Part shown: one piece after another, positions 53,801 to 63,764 of the stretch
Layout: each line of letters begins with the position of its first letter
How positions within the stretch are numbered: the stretch's first letter is position 1
The notes under the pieces: model-generated
Databases searched by the model: none
What the model was told of the DNA's origin: nothing
What the model saw: the letters and a program-made list of their open reading frames with translations, nothing else
Source of the DNA: Aestuariibaculum sp. M13
Lineage (GTDB): Bacteria > Bacteroidota > Bacteroidia > Flavobacteriales > Flavobacteriaceae
Reading direction: 5' to 3'
Assembly: GCF_024723255.1 (NCBI RefSeq)
Contig: NZ_JANIAC010000001.1
Coordinates: 1-64,000, forward strand
Length of the DNA stretch: 64,000 nt
Position numbers and translations under genes: made by a program

Positions 53801-55696
53801 GATCCGAGTTGTAATGCCACCTCATCATTTACTTTAGAATTGTCACACTACCCAACCTATAATACAGATTTTAGCGATTTCCCTCCTGTATGTCAAAGTA
53901 CTGCCAACGATTATACTTTTAATTTTGAAGAAAAACGTCAGGAGATAGCGCAAGGCAGTACCGATAATTTAAATATTCAGTTTTTCTTAGATGAAAACGA
54001 TGCCATAAACAATACAGGCACACCTCTTCCAGACCAATTCACCTATGCTTTCAACGCACAAAATAGACAAGGTCAGTTTTATGTACGCATTGAAAACACA
54101 GGAAACTCTTGTGCTTTACTCGAAGTGGTTAGATACATTACCTTCCCTACACCACATATTATTTCAGCAACTATCGCCCCTGTTTGTGATGTTGATTACG
54201 ATGGCAGTACAACCATAGACTTAACAACTACAAATTATAATATTGAGAATGTCAGATTCAGTGATGTTTCAATTTCGTATTACGAAACTTTTGATGAAAC
54301 AACGATGACGTTAACCAACGAAATTCCTAGTTCAATTATTACAAACTACCCACTAACTACTAGTCAGACCATTTATATAAAGGCTGAAATTGAAGACACT
54401 GGATGCTATGATTATATTTCTATGGAATTACAAGTAAACCTTCCTCCTGAAGTAAATATTATAGATCCTATTATTTTTTGTGATAATGCCTCCAGCAGTT
54501 ACGATTTAACTCAGGTAAATAGCATGTTGGTTAACAACACAAATAATATTACCATTACCTATCATAATTCTCAAACTGATGCTGATAATGGCACTGCTCC
54601 TATGAGTACAAATTACATTTATACCAATAGCAACCCTATTATTTATGCCAGAGTAGCCAATAGCAGCACAGGATGTTTTGTTACACAGGCCTTCGAACTG
54701 CAAATTAACCCGAATCCTGTTGCCAATACGCCACAGGATTTTGAAGATTGTGACGACGATTTTGATGGCTTTTTAGAATTCAATTTAACAGATAACAATG
54801 CAAACATTTTAGGAAGCCAGAGTGCTTCAGAATTTGCTATCACCTATTATAACGATATTAACGATGCTATAGCTAAAGAAAACCCTTTAGGAGATTTACA
54901 CGCTGCCGTTAACGGAGAGATTGTATTTGCTCGCATTGAAAATAATTTAACAGCTTGTTACGATATTACTCAGTTTAACATTTTTGTCAATCCGTTACCT
55001 ATTATTCCTGTTGAAGATGTAGAGCCACTTTGTCTTAACGATTTACCGCAAACCGTAATTGCCGAAACAGGAATCGCAGGAGACACTTACCTTTGGGATA
55101 CTGGGGAAACTACTCCTGAAATTGAATTAGACATTGCCGACATTGGAGCACATTGGGTAGAAGTTACCACTCTTAACGGATGTTCTTTTAGAAAAGATTT
55201 CAGCCTTATTGAATCTGAAGAAGCAGAAATTAACTTCACGACTAAAGTCGATTTCGCCGACCCAAACAGTATTACCGTTGATGTAAGCGGTATTGGTAAT
55301 TATGTGTATATTTTAGATAACGGTGAGCCTCAAACCTCAAACGTATTTAACAATGTCACCTTCGGACTTCATCAAGTTACTATACGCGATTTAAACGGTT
55401 GTGAAGATGTCATTACCGAAGTATTTGTATTCGATATTCCTAAATTCTTCACACCAAATAATGATGGTACTTTCGACACCTGGCATATTATAGGTATCGA
55501 TCAACTTCCGGGAACCTTAGTTTACATCTATGATCGCTACGGAAAACTATTAAAAACCCTTACACATAATTCAATTGGGTGGGATGGTACTTTTAATGGA
55601 CAAAATATGCCTTCAAACGATTATTGGTTTGTTGCTAAAATTGTTCAAAACGGGAATCCTTTTGAAGTGAAAGGACATTTTGCACTAAAACGTTAA
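50810..55696 (+). CDS. T9SS type B giant secreted protein 2 (choice-of-anchor L, 11 modules)
   Basis: A 1628-residue protein on a GTG start (50810). The signal peptide ends NLIFSQ. The first ~270 residues match choice-of-anchor L domains (FGSFQSNNTNFPLSQGIILSTG, FNYIFASEEYY, YHVKLIVADQ, YDSAVFIES). An Ig-like domain is followed by about 11 modules of ~90 residues, each opening with a Cys-Asp loop (LCDANGDGQ, ACDPDHDG, YCDNDNDG, VCDVDYDG, DCDDDFDG) and closing with QTIYVRVE-type strands; some copies have lost the acidic loop. An Ig-like part and the type B sorting domain (about 1541-1628) end the protein. Probably a surface adhesin or glycan binder. Confidence 0.9.
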   Translation: MTKSLNTCLSLFLIFFGYNLIFSQQITVNNSISVQDLIENNLASNCVEISNVTTSLNGIATGFPSFGSFQSNNTNFPLSQGIILSTGNAASAGNTVITDDLSEGDLTWGTDPDIETALGTSNTVNATVIEFDFIALSDVIQFNYIFASEEYYANYPCNSSDGFAFLIRESGSTAPYENIAVVPGTSTPVTVNNIHSEILGICDAANEQYFAGYNLANTNFNGSTTVLTAASNVTPNVQYHVKLIVADQAGDPGYDSAVFIESTTFSDLELGDDINTCSSSVTLNGEIQNPLATYAWYRDNAVIPGETNPTLTTSLTGLYRVEITISGVSCVITDEVYVTIDNELTMNPISPYTLCDANGDGQETFDLTTKNSDVENTLSTLPTNYTIAYYYSDDDSRNNPSNNITTPITTNSTSIYVRVEDTDNGCLFFGTFDLIVNALPNVNQPDVWDICDNDNVPDSRTEIDLREQDITITGGASNLSVSYHYSLDGAINDYDIVITPYTNTNPNETLYVRVEDTQTGCTNTSATLTLNVTNGNTQIVRDRQYLDACDPDHDGFATFDLTKVISRILNGANGFNNPTYHTSQEDAESGTNPILDPTNFQNTIANEQTIFIRLEDSTTGCYAIILLEIHTNLLLTGTDTNEFALCDEAGSNGTIGFDLYAVENYIIGEIPTLYFPIEVSFFETQNDLNNNNAINKDVLYDVSATQPSTLLIRIVNTDTGCNEEEDIILRVNPILLFNPPAPVPYCDNDNDGMADVYLHDFDAQILNGNTDFTVSYFASEDDAIQNLAANQLPNPYFVDQQTTVWARITNTNTGCHTENSFDIAVVVAPATSQPGNIIICDNDQDGFSIVNLDQTINELVTDPTGLTISFHTSLANAEANIAPITNSSSYDANSQTIYVRVTDASATTTCPSIQSFNIIINTLPVIPTISPYQICVDQSVTSADFIFANKDAEILNGQTGKEVYYFEDSNYTTLINKNNPYPSNGAQTIYIRVENISDPSCNATSSFTLELSHYPTYNTDFSDFPPVCQSTANDYTFNFEEKRQEIAQGSTDNLNIQFFLDENDAINNTGTPLPDQFTYAFNAQNRQGQFYVRIENTGNSCALLEVVRYITFPTPHIISATIAPVCDVDYDGSTTIDLTTTNYNIENVRFSDVSISYYETFDETTMTLTNEIPSSIITNYPLTTSQTIYIKAEIEDTGCYDYISMELQVNLPPEVNIIDPIIFCDNASSSYDLTQVNSMLVNNTNNITITYHNSQTDADNGTAPMSTNYIYTNSNPIIYARVANSSTGCFVTQAFELQINPNPVANTPQDFEDCDDDFDGFLEFNLTDNNANILGSQSASEFAITYYNDINDAIAKENPLGDLHAAVNGEIVFARIENNLTACYDITQFNIFVNPLPIIPVEDVEPLCLNDLPQTVIAETGIAGDTYLWDTGETTPEIELDIADIGAHWVEVTTLNGCSFRKDFSLIESEEAEINFTTKVDFADPNSITVDVSGIGNYVYILDNGEPQTSNVFNNVTFGLHQVTIRDLNGCEDVITEVFVFDIPKFFTPNNDGTFDTWHIIGIDQLPGTLVYIYDRYGKLLKTLTHNSIGWDGTFNGQNMPSNDYWFVAKIVQNGNPFEVKGHFALKR

Positions 55697-55751
55697 AAGC
55701 CTTATAGATTAATAATGAAGTTTTTATATTTACAGGTATAGTTCATTTATA

Positions 55752-58076
55752 ATGAAATACCTGATTTTTCTAAGCTTTCTTATAATTTGCAATCTCTGTT
55801 TTAGTCAAAATGTACAGGTAGACAGCCAGACCTATACGGCGCAACAACTTATTGAAGATATTTTAATTGGCAGCAACTGTATTACTAACGTGACGGTGAC
55901 CAATGTTAGCGGAGGCAACTTTAATAATACAGACCAAAGCTACGGGTATTTTAACGCTTCAGGAACCTCCTTTCCTTTTCAAAGTGGTATTGTTTTAAGT
56001 ACAGGAAAACTTTCCAATGTTCCGGGACCAAACACCTCTTTAAGTGATGATAATGCCAATAACTGGAATGGCGATAACGATCTGGAAAACATTTTAAATG
56101 AAAGTAACACTATCAATGCCACTATCATAGAATTTGAATTCACCTCTATTGCTTCACAAATAAGTTTCCGTTATTTGTTTGCCTCCGAAGAATATCAGGA
56201 AAACAATGCAAACACATGTCAGTATTCAGATTTATTTGGCTTTTTAATTCGGAATGTGAACGACTCACAATACACGAATATTGCACTTATTCCCAACACA
56301 CAGACTCCCGTAAAAGTGACTACAGTCCATCCCGAAATTCCAAATGGATGTGCTGCTCAGAATGAAGAATATTTTGGCAATTGGAATAACACCTCTGCAC
56401 CTATTAATTTTAACGGTCAAACAACAGTATTAACAGCTACTGCAAATACAATACCTAATGAAACCTATCATGTTAAGCTCGTTATTGCAGACGAACAAAA
56501 TTACCGCTACGATTCAGCTGTATTTCTTGAAGCTGGTAGTTTTATACTCAATACCGATTTAGGAGAAGACCAGTTGATTGCAACTAGTAATCCACTTTGC
56601 GAAAATGAGACAATAGTTTTAGATGCCAGTTCATCGAATGGCATTGCCTATAAATGGTTTAAAGATAACATTGAACTAAATAATGAAACCAACAGCTCTT
56701 ATACCGTAACTGAAGCAGGAACTTACAATATTGAAATAGATTTAGGTAATAATTGCACATCCTACGGAGAAATCATTATTGAATACATAGACAACCCTAT
56801 AGTTGCAAATACGACATTAATTGCCTGTGACGAAGATTTAGATCAATTAACAACCTATAATCTGTTTGATGCTGAACAGATGATAACCAACAACGACAAT
56901 ACATTACAAATATCTAATTTCTTCACAACCTCTTCCGATGCCGAAAATCAACAAAACGAAATACAAAACCCTACTACATTTAAAAATACGATACCTCAAC
57001 AAACTATTTATGCTCGTGTAGAAAATCAAAATCAATGTTTTTCAATAGCAGAAATAACTTTAGATATTTCAACTAACAACATTATTATTGCTCCTTTTGA
57101 GACCTGTGACGATAACACCCCTAACGGATTCACAACCTTTAATCTTGATAACTTAAGAACTAACATCAAACCTAATGTTCCTGCCAATTCTACAATCAGG
57201 TTTTACAAGTCCACAGACGATTTATTTTCCGAAACCAACTCACTACCAGATCTATATAAAAACACCACCGCCTATTCGGAAACCATTTGGGTGAAAATAG
57301 AAAACGGCAGTGATTGTTACGCCGTTTCTACTGTAGATCTTGTCGTTTTAGAATCCCCACAATTTCTGCCTTCAGAAAATATCGGGTATTGCCTGAACAA
57401 TTACCCTGAAACTATAACTATCGATTCCGGAATTGTCAATCTAGTAAACCATTCACCAACTTATACTTGGTATCTAAATAATACTCTTATTCCTGAAAAC
57501 ACCTCTTCTATTAATATTAATGAAACCGGAACTTATACTGTTACTGTAACTTTCAACAATACTTGTTCAGAAAGCAATGCTATTGAAGTCGTACCTTCAA
57601 ATATAGCGACTATTGAAAATATTGATATTAAACAAGCCTCAGAAAACAATACTGTAACCATTACCGTTTCTGGTGAAGGTATTTACGAATTTGCTTTAGA
57701 TAACAATTCTTTTCAAAACAGTAATACTTTTACAAATGTTAAAGCAGGTATTCACACTGTGTATGTAAATGACATTAATGGTTGTGGAATGATACAAAAA
57801 CGTGTTTCTGTTTTAGGTTTTCCTAAATACTTTACTCCCAACAATGATGGAGTTAATGATTATTGGAAACCTTTTGGTGTAACCTCTGAATTTTATAATG
57901 ATATAGATATTAAAATCTTTGACCGTTACGGCAAACTCATTAAACAAATTAACCCGTCTCAATCTGGATGGAACGGTACACTTCAAGGACAACCTTTAGC
58001 TAATGACGACTACTGGTATCGTGTAGTTTTAAAAGACGGCTCAAAATATACCGGACACTTTTCTTTAAAGCGTTAA
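55752..58076 (+). CDS. T9SS type B secreted protein 3 (choice-of-anchor L)
   Basis: A 774-residue relative of the preceding protein. It has a signal peptide (ending LCFSQ), a choice-of-anchor L domain (YGYFNASGTSFPFQSGIVLSTG, FRYLFASEEYQ, YHVKLVIADEQ, YDSAVFLEA), an Ig-like domain, only two CD-loop modules (ACDEDLDQ and TCDDNTPNG), a second Ig-like part and the type B sorting domain (FPKYFTPNNDGVNDYW ... FDRYGKLI ... HFSLKR). It looks like a short version of protein 2, with most repeat modules missing. 55 bases separate it from that gene. Confidence 0.9.
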   Translation: MKYLIFLSFLIICNLCFSQNVQVDSQTYTAQQLIEDILIGSNCITNVTVTNVSGGNFNNTDQSYGYFNASGTSFPFQSGIVLSTGKLSNVPGPNTSLSDDNANNWNGDNDLENILNESNTINATIIEFEFTSIASQISFRYLFASEEYQENNANTCQYSDLFGFLIRNVNDSQYTNIALIPNTQTPVKVTTVHPEIPNGCAAQNEEYFGNWNNTSAPINFNGQTTVLTATANTIPNETYHVKLVIADEQNYRYDSAVFLEAGSFILNTDLGEDQLIATSNPLCENETIVLDASSSNGIAYKWFKDNIELNNETNSSYTVTEAGTYNIEIDLGNNCTSYGEIIIEYIDNPIVANTTLIACDEDLDQLTTYNLFDAEQMITNNDNTLQISNFFTTSSDAENQQNEIQNPTTFKNTIPQQTIYARVENQNQCFSIAEITLDISTNNIIIAPFETCDDNTPNGFTTFNLDNLRTNIKPNVPANSTIRFYKSTDDLFSETNSLPDLYKNTTAYSETIWVKIENGSDCYAVSTVDLVVLESPQFLPSENIGYCLNNYPETITIDSGIVNLVNHSPTYTWYLNNTLIPENTSSININETGTYTVTVTFNNTCSESNAIEVVPSNIATIENIDIKQASENNTVTITVSGEGIYEFALDNNSFQNSNTFTNVKAGIHTVYVNDINGCGMIQKRVSVLGFPKYFTPNNDGVNDYWKPFGVTSEFYNDIDIKIFDRYGKLIKQINPSQSGWNGTLQGQPLANDDYWYRVVLKDGSKYTGHFSLKR

Positions 58077-58110
58077 AAATCAATTCTAAATATTTATATA
58101 TTTGTTAGTT

Positions 58111-61100
58111 ATGACAAAAACTCCAACTAACCAAACTAAATTATTCACCCTTTTTCTATTCTGCTTTTTAAGCTTTTTTATAAAAGGTATGTCTCAAACC
58201 TGCTCATTAGGTAATCCGGTGTTTATCGAAGATTTCGGATCTGGAACAGCTCGACTAGGACCATCTTTAAATCAAGACCCAAATACAGATGTACATCCTG
58301 ATTTCAGACCTGCTCAATTATATACCTATGTTGGCGGAAATGGCACCGTTGGGTACGACCAATATGGCTTAATGAAGAATCCTGTTGATGCAGCTCCCGG
58401 TGGTGCATGGTGGAATAATAGTTTTACAGACCACACTGGAAACACAAACGGTTATCTTTATTATTGCGATGCGGGAACAGATTTAAACGTATTTTATGCC
58501 CAAAAAATAGATGGCCTTTGTAATGATATTGAATACGAACTATCGGCCTGGTTCGCAAAATCTAACGAACCTGGTTACTTTATAGATCCTAATATTAAGT
58601 TAATTGTTGGTTTTACTGATGCTAATGATATCCCGTTAGGTAATATAATTGACACTGACACTGGTTCAATTACAGGAATAGGTGCCAACCGATGGCACCA
58701 AAAAACATTAGTTTTTACCGTTCCTTCTGGCACAGAGAACATTTATTTTATGCTTAAAAACAATGTGTCTGGACAACAAGGAAACGACTTAGTTATAGAT
58801 GATATTGAAGTGCGCCCTTGTGGACCTCAAATTGAAATTAGCGATGCCACAAATAATGTTATAAATAATGATGCATATTGTCTTAGCGGAACAACAGATA
58901 CGACCATAAATTTATCTGCTAATATACCTAGTAACTTTGTTATGATATGGCAGGAATCGACCTCACCTGATGTTTGGACTGATCTGCCTTACGAAACAGC
59001 CAGTGCTTTAAATTATACCATTCCTGCAAATTCAAATAGCTTTCACCATTTCAGGTTAAAATTTGCACATAATGCTGGTAATCTATTAAACAGTAGTTGT
59101 AATTTTTTTACCGACCCTATATATTATTACTTTACTGATGCTCAAACCGCTCCAAATTTAAAATTATGTGATGACGATAATAATGGAACCGCAACTTTCG
59201 ATTTGACTCAACAAAACAATCTTATCAACGACTCTCCTGAGTTTACCATTACTTATCATGAAAGTTTAACCGATGCTCAAACAAGCACTCCTCTAATTAC
59301 AGCACCTGAAACATATGAAAGCGGTAATCGTACAATTTTCACTAGAGTAGAAAACAACTACAACCCAGATTGCTATGCCATTTCAAACTTTAATTTAGAA
59401 GTCTATAATTCTGCTTTCCCTTTAGATGCCTTAAGCATTCCCCCGATTCAGGAATGCGATGACAGCTCTGTTGGAACAGATACCGATGGTTTTAACATTA
59501 TAGATATAACGCAAAGAGATACCGAAATTCTCAATGGTCAGTCTGCTTTCGAGTTTACACTTACTTATTTTACGGATGCTTTATATGTAAATAAAATTCT
59601 AAATCCAACAACGTTTACAAATACAATTTCTGGCGGACAAACCATTTATGTTAGAATGACGAACAATAATTTTATTGACTGTTATTCAGACACCAGTTTT
59701 CAAATAGAAATTAACGCATTGCCTGTGGTTAATATGCCGGATAAATATTCACAATGTGACGATGCTTCTAACGACGGTATAGCTCCTTTTAATTTAACTT
59801 TAAACCATATTAAAGAAGAAATAAACCCAGATTATCTAGCTGAAGGTTTAATATTCCTCTATTACAACGATCAAAATGAAGCTGAAAACAGAGGCATTAA
59901 TATCACTACACCGGAGAACTATCAAAACAAAGTCCCTTTCACGAACGAAATTGTTTATATCCGCGTTGAAAACCCTAGTGGATGCCACCGAATAGTTTCG
60001 ATAGAATTACAAGTAAACCCTTCCGGTAGTGCTTTAGACACATATAACCCTCTACCTTTACATCAATGCGATGATGGTTTAGATGATAGGGATGGCATTT
60101 CAACTTTCGATATGTCGAGCATAAAAACCCATATAGAAAACACTTTATTTTCTTCCATCTCTGTGACTGCTCATTTTTACGAAAGCCAAATCAATGCCGA
60201 ATTAGAAATCAATGAAGTTTTAAATATTGATACACATCAAAATACCAATTCGCCAAACAGTCAAAATATCTGGGTGCGTATAAAAAGCAACTTAGGTAAT
60301 GATTGTTTAGGATTAAAAGAATTTCAAAACCTGCTGATTGTTGAAAGCCTACCAACAGCAAATCCTGTTAGGCTGAATGCTGAATGTGACTACGATACGG
60401 CTGACACTATTTTAAGTTTTCCTTTTGACACCTCACAAATTGAAACCACTGTTTTAGGAAATCAAAATCCTGCCGAAGTAACTATCACATATTTTGACGA
60501 ACAAGGAAATACTTTACCTAGTCCGTTACCTAATCCGTTTTTAACCGAAAACCAGACTATAACCATAAGAGTTACCAATAACATTACACAAGATCCTGAC
60601 GGGGCTTGCTTTGATGAAACCACTCTTGAATTTATTATTGACGAGCAACCTATTGCTAATCCTTTTGCATCACAAACTTTTTGTGATGACGGTCAGGATG
60701 GAACAAACATTAACGACGGATTACACTTTTTTGACACCTCCTCGTTTTCAAATACCGTACTTGGCAATCAAACAAATATGGAAATCTATTTTTCATACAT
60801 AAACGAAAATGGAGTAACCATAACCGATGCAACAGAATTACCAAACCCTTTGGTTTCTGGAACCCAAACCATAACTGCAAATGTTATAAATCCTGAAAAC
60901 TCAAATTGTATAGCTTCAACAATTATCGACTTAATTGTAAACCCGATTCCTGATTTTACCATAAATGAAGAAGAAATTGTTTGCACATCAGACCCTACAT
61001 TTATAGTAACTTTAACTCCGGTTCAAAGTAACTCTTCCGAAGTTTTCGACTATTCCTGGACATTTGAAGGTTCTGAAATATCTAACAATACCACCTTAGA

Positions 61101-61692
61101 TGTTTCTAATCCCGGAAATTACTCGGTGACTTTAACGAATCCAACAACACTTTGTTCAACAACCAAAACCGTCTCTGTAAAAGCCTCAGAACTGGCAACC
61201 ATTACTCAAGACAATATTACAGTAATAGATATCTCAGAAAACAATAGTGTTACCATAAATAATCCTGAAAGTTTAGGTTCTGGCACCTATCAATTTGCAT
61301 TGGAATCAAAAGATAGCTCTGTTATTTTTCCTTATCAGGACAGTCCGGTGTTTAACAATGTTCGCGCCGGAGATTATACACTTTATGTAAAAGATGATAT
61401 TTGCGGAACAGCCGAAATAGATGTCTTCGTTATTGGCTATAGAAAATTTTTCACCCCAAATGGCGATGGTCAAAATGATTTATGGAAAATTCAAGGATTA
61501 AACAGTTCGCAAGCTTCAAGTTTGGTCTACATATATAACCGTTATGGTAAATTAATTAAGCAACTTAATCCGTTAGGTAATGGTTGGGATGGCACATTTA
61601 ATGGGGAATTACTTGCTACTGATGATTATTGGTTTACAGTAGAACTTACCGACGGAAGATCTTTTACAGGGCACTTTACTTTAAAGCGATAA
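58111..61692 (+). CDS. T9SS type B giant secreted protein 4 (six modules)
   Basis: A 1193-1194-residue protein from ATG 58111; a TTG three codons earlier is less likely. The signal peptide ends GMSQ. The N-terminal ~220 residues form a jellyroll/carbohydrate-binding-like domain (VFIEDFGSGTARLGPS, YYCDAGTDLNVFYAQKI, YELSAWFAKS, LVIDDIEVRPCG). Six CD-loop modules follow (LCDDDNNG, ECDDSSVG, QCDDASNDG, QCDDGLDDRDG, ECDYDTAD, FCDDGQDG), then an Ig-like part and the type B sorting domain (YRKFFTPNGDGQNDLW ... YNRYGKLI ... HFTLKR). It ends 27 bases before uvrB. Confidence 0.9.
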   Translation: MTKTPTNQTKLFTLFLFCFLSFFIKGMSQTCSLGNPVFIEDFGSGTARLGPSLNQDPNTDVHPDFRPAQLYTYVGGNGTVGYDQYGLMKNPVDAAPGGAWWNNSFTDHTGNTNGYLYYCDAGTDLNVFYAQKIDGLCNDIEYELSAWFAKSNEPGYFIDPNIKLIVGFTDANDIPLGNIIDTDTGSITGIGANRWHQKTLVFTVPSGTENIYFMLKNNVSGQQGNDLVIDDIEVRPCGPQIEISDATNNVINNDAYCLSGTTDTTINLSANIPSNFVMIWQESTSPDVWTDLPYETASALNYTIPANSNSFHHFRLKFAHNAGNLLNSSCNFFTDPIYYYFTDAQTAPNLKLCDDDNNGTATFDLTQQNNLINDSPEFTITYHESLTDAQTSTPLITAPETYESGNRTIFTRVENNYNPDCYAISNFNLEVYNSAFPLDALSIPPIQECDDSSVGTDTDGFNIIDITQRDTEILNGQSAFEFTLTYFTDALYVNKILNPTTFTNTISGGQTIYVRMTNNNFIDCYSDTSFQIEINALPVVNMPDKYSQCDDASNDGIAPFNLTLNHIKEEINPDYLAEGLIFLYYNDQNEAENRGINITTPENYQNKVPFTNEIVYIRVENPSGCHRIVSIELQVNPSGSALDTYNPLPLHQCDDGLDDRDGISTFDMSSIKTHIENTLFSSISVTAHFYESQINAELEINEVLNIDTHQNTNSPNSQNIWVRIKSNLGNDCLGLKEFQNLLIVESLPTANPVRLNAECDYDTADTILSFPFDTSQIETTVLGNQNPAEVTITYFDEQGNTLPSPLPNPFLTENQTITIRVTNNITQDPDGACFDETTLEFIIDEQPIANPFASQTFCDDGQDGTNINDGLHFFDTSSFSNTVLGNQTNMEIYFSYINENGVTITDATELPNPLVSGTQTITANVINPENSNCIASTIIDLIVNPIPDFTINEEEIVCTSDPTFIVTLTPVQSNSSEVFDYSWTFEGSEISNNTTLDVSNPGNYSVTLTNPTTLCSTTKTVSVKASELATITQDNITVIDISENNSVTINNPESLGSGTYQFALESKDSSVIFPYQDSPVFNNVRAGDYTLYVKDDICGTAEIDVFVIGYRKFFTPNGDGQNDLWKIQGLNSSQASSLVYIYNRYGKLIKQLNPLGNGWDGTFNGELLATDDYWFTVELTDGRSFTGHFTLKR

Positions 61693-61719
61693 GAGTTATA
61701 TTTTACGTAATTTTGTAGC

Positions 61720-63723
61720 ATGCGTTTTAAAATTGAATCTGAATTCGGACCTACAGGCGATCAGCCACAAGCTATTAAACAATTAGTAGCCGGCATTAAT
61801 GCTGATGAAAAATATCAAACTCTACTTGGTGTAACCGGTTCGGGGAAAACCTTTACCGTTGCCAATGTAATACAGGAAGTGCAGCGCCCTACTTTAGTAT
61901 TAGCACACAATAAAACACTGGCAGCTCAATTATATTCTGAGTTTAAGCAGTTTTTCCCTAATAATGCAGTAGAGTATTTTGTTTCGTATTACGACTACTA
62001 TCAGCCTGAGGCTTATATTCCAGTTTCCGGGGTTTATATAGAAAAGGATTTATCGATTAACGATGAAATCGAGAAGATGCGTTTAAGTGCGACTTCTTCC
62101 CTCCTTTCAGGACGACGAGATGTGCTTGTTGTGGCTTCCGTGTCTTGTTTATACGGTATTGGAAACCCTGTGGAATTTCAAAAGAATGTGATTTCATTAG
62201 AACGCGATCAGGAAATTTCCCGTACTAAATTGCTTCACCGTCTGGTTCAAAGTTTATATTCCAGAACCGAAGCCGAATTTAATCATGGAAACTTCAGAAT
62301 AAAAGGCGATACGGTAGATGTGTTTCCTAGTTATGCTGATTATGCCTTTAGAATTCACTTTTTTGGTGATGAAATTGAAGACATTGAGGCGTTTGATATT
62401 CAAACCAATCAGGTGATTGAAAAATACGACCGACTGAATATTTATCCAGCGAATATGTTCGTAACCTCACCAGACGTCCTTCAAAATGCTATTAAAGACA
62501 TTCAGGACGATTTGGTAAAACAACATGATTATTTTAAAGACATCGGAAAACATTTAGAAGCCAAACGACTTAAAGAACGAACCGAATTCGATTTAGAAAT
62601 GATTCGCGAATTAGGTTACTGCTCAGGCATTGAGAATTACTCACGTTATCTGGATGGCAGACAGCCGGGCACGAGACCTTTCTGTTTACTGGATTATTTC
62701 CCGGATGATTATTTAATGGTTGTTGATGAAAGTCACGTGACCATTTCGCAGGTGCATGCCATGTATGGTGGCGACCGTAGTAGGAAAGAAAACTTAGTCG
62801 AATACGGTTTCCGTTTGCCAGCAGCTATGGATAACCGTCCTTTAAAATTTGAAGAATTCGAGGCGATACAAAATCAGGTGATTTATGTGAGTGCGACGCC
62901 TGCTGATTACGAATTAAAAAAATCGGACGGGGTTTACGTGGAGCAAATCATCAGACCTACGGGATTATTAGATCCGATTATTGAAGTGCGCCCGAGTTTA
63001 AATCAGATTGATGATTTAATTGAAGAAATTCAGCAGCGTGTTGAAAAAGATGAACGTACTTTGGTAACGACTTTAACCAAACGTATGGCCGAAGAGTTAA
63101 CCAAATACCTTGATCGTATTCAAATACGTTGTCGTTATATTCATAGTGATGTAGACACGTTAGAGCGCGTGGAAATCATGCAGGATTTACGTAAAGGTTT
63201 ATTTGATGTACTTGTTGGGGTAAATTTACTTCGTGAAGGATTAGATTTACCTGAAGTATCGCTAGTAGCCATTTTAGATGCCGATAAAGAAGGGTTCTTA
63301 CGTTCGGCACGTTCACTAACCCAAACGGTTGGTAGAGCCGCCAGAAACCTTAATGGTAAAGCGATTATGTATGCCGATAAAATTACCAATAGCATGCAGC
63401 AGACTATTGATGAAACGAACTACCGACGAGAGAAACAAATCAATTACAATACTAAATTCAATATCACGCCTAAAGCATTAAATAAAAACTTAAATAATGC
63501 GCTGGCTAAAAATTCGGTGAGCACCTATAGCTACGAATTAGAAGCTGCCAAGGCTGCTGAACCAGAAAGCCTATATTTATCAAAACCGGAATTAGAAAAG
63601 AAAATTAAAGATAAGCGTAAACTCATGGAAGAAGCCGCTAAGGCTTTAGACTTTATTGTGGCCGCCAAACTTCGTGATGAAATAAAAGGGTATCAGGAAA
63701 AATTAGAAAAGCTAAAAGTATAA
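61720..63723 (+). CDS. uvrB: excinuclease ABC subunit B
   Basis: The damage-verifying helicase of nucleotide excision repair, working with UvrA and UvrC. It is 667 residues and complete. Walker A is GVTGSGKTFT near residue 37, the beta-hairpin SYYDYYQPEAYIP grips DNA, and VVDESH, the helicase motif VSATPADYE and VGRAARN follow. The C-terminal UVR domain that binds UvrC is about 630-665. A weak hairpin (GAAAAGCTAAA 63706-63716 / TTTAGCTTTTC 63728-63738) spans the stop codon. Confidence 0.97.
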   Translation: MRFKIESEFGPTGDQPQAIKQLVAGINADEKYQTLLGVTGSGKTFTVANVIQEVQRPTLVLAHNKTLAAQLYSEFKQFFPNNAVEYFVSYYDYYQPEAYIPVSGVYIEKDLSINDEIEKMRLSATSSLLSGRRDVLVVASVSCLYGIGNPVEFQKNVISLERDQEISRTKLLHRLVQSLYSRTEAEFNHGNFRIKGDTVDVFPSYADYAFRIHFFGDEIEDIEAFDIQTNQVIEKYDRLNIYPANMFVTSPDVLQNAIKDIQDDLVKQHDYFKDIGKHLEAKRLKERTEFDLEMIRELGYCSGIENYSRYLDGRQPGTRPFCLLDYFPDDYLMVVDESHVTISQVHAMYGGDRSRKENLVEYGFRLPAAMDNRPLKFEEFEAIQNQVIYVSATPADYELKKSDGVYVEQIIRPTGLLDPIIEVRPSLNQIDDLIEEIQQRVEKDERTLVTTLTKRMAEELTKYLDRIQIRCRYIHSDVDTLERVEIMQDLRKGLFDVLVGVNLLREGLDLPEVSLVAILDADKEGFLRSARSLTQTVGRAARNLNGKAIMYADKITNSMQQTIDETNYRREKQINYNTKFNITPKALNKNLNNALAKNSVSTYSYELEAAKAAEPESLYLSKPELEKKIKDKRKLMEEAAKALDFIVAAKLRDEIKGYQEKLEKLKV

Positions 63724-63764
63724 TACCTTTAGCTTTTCCATCCCAAAAATATCTAGTTTGTTTT

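Noticed and set aside
60611-60802. Small alternative-frame readings inside the T9SS genes
   Set aside because: They lie within long repeat-containing genes with strong domain support, and follow from the biased codon use of the repeats.
47965-61692. Repeat modules as a toxin/polymorphic effector or CRISPR-like array
   Set aside because: The repeats are protein modules with diverged DNA, no toxin C-terminus or immunity gene is present, and every protein ends in the standard T9SS sorting domain.
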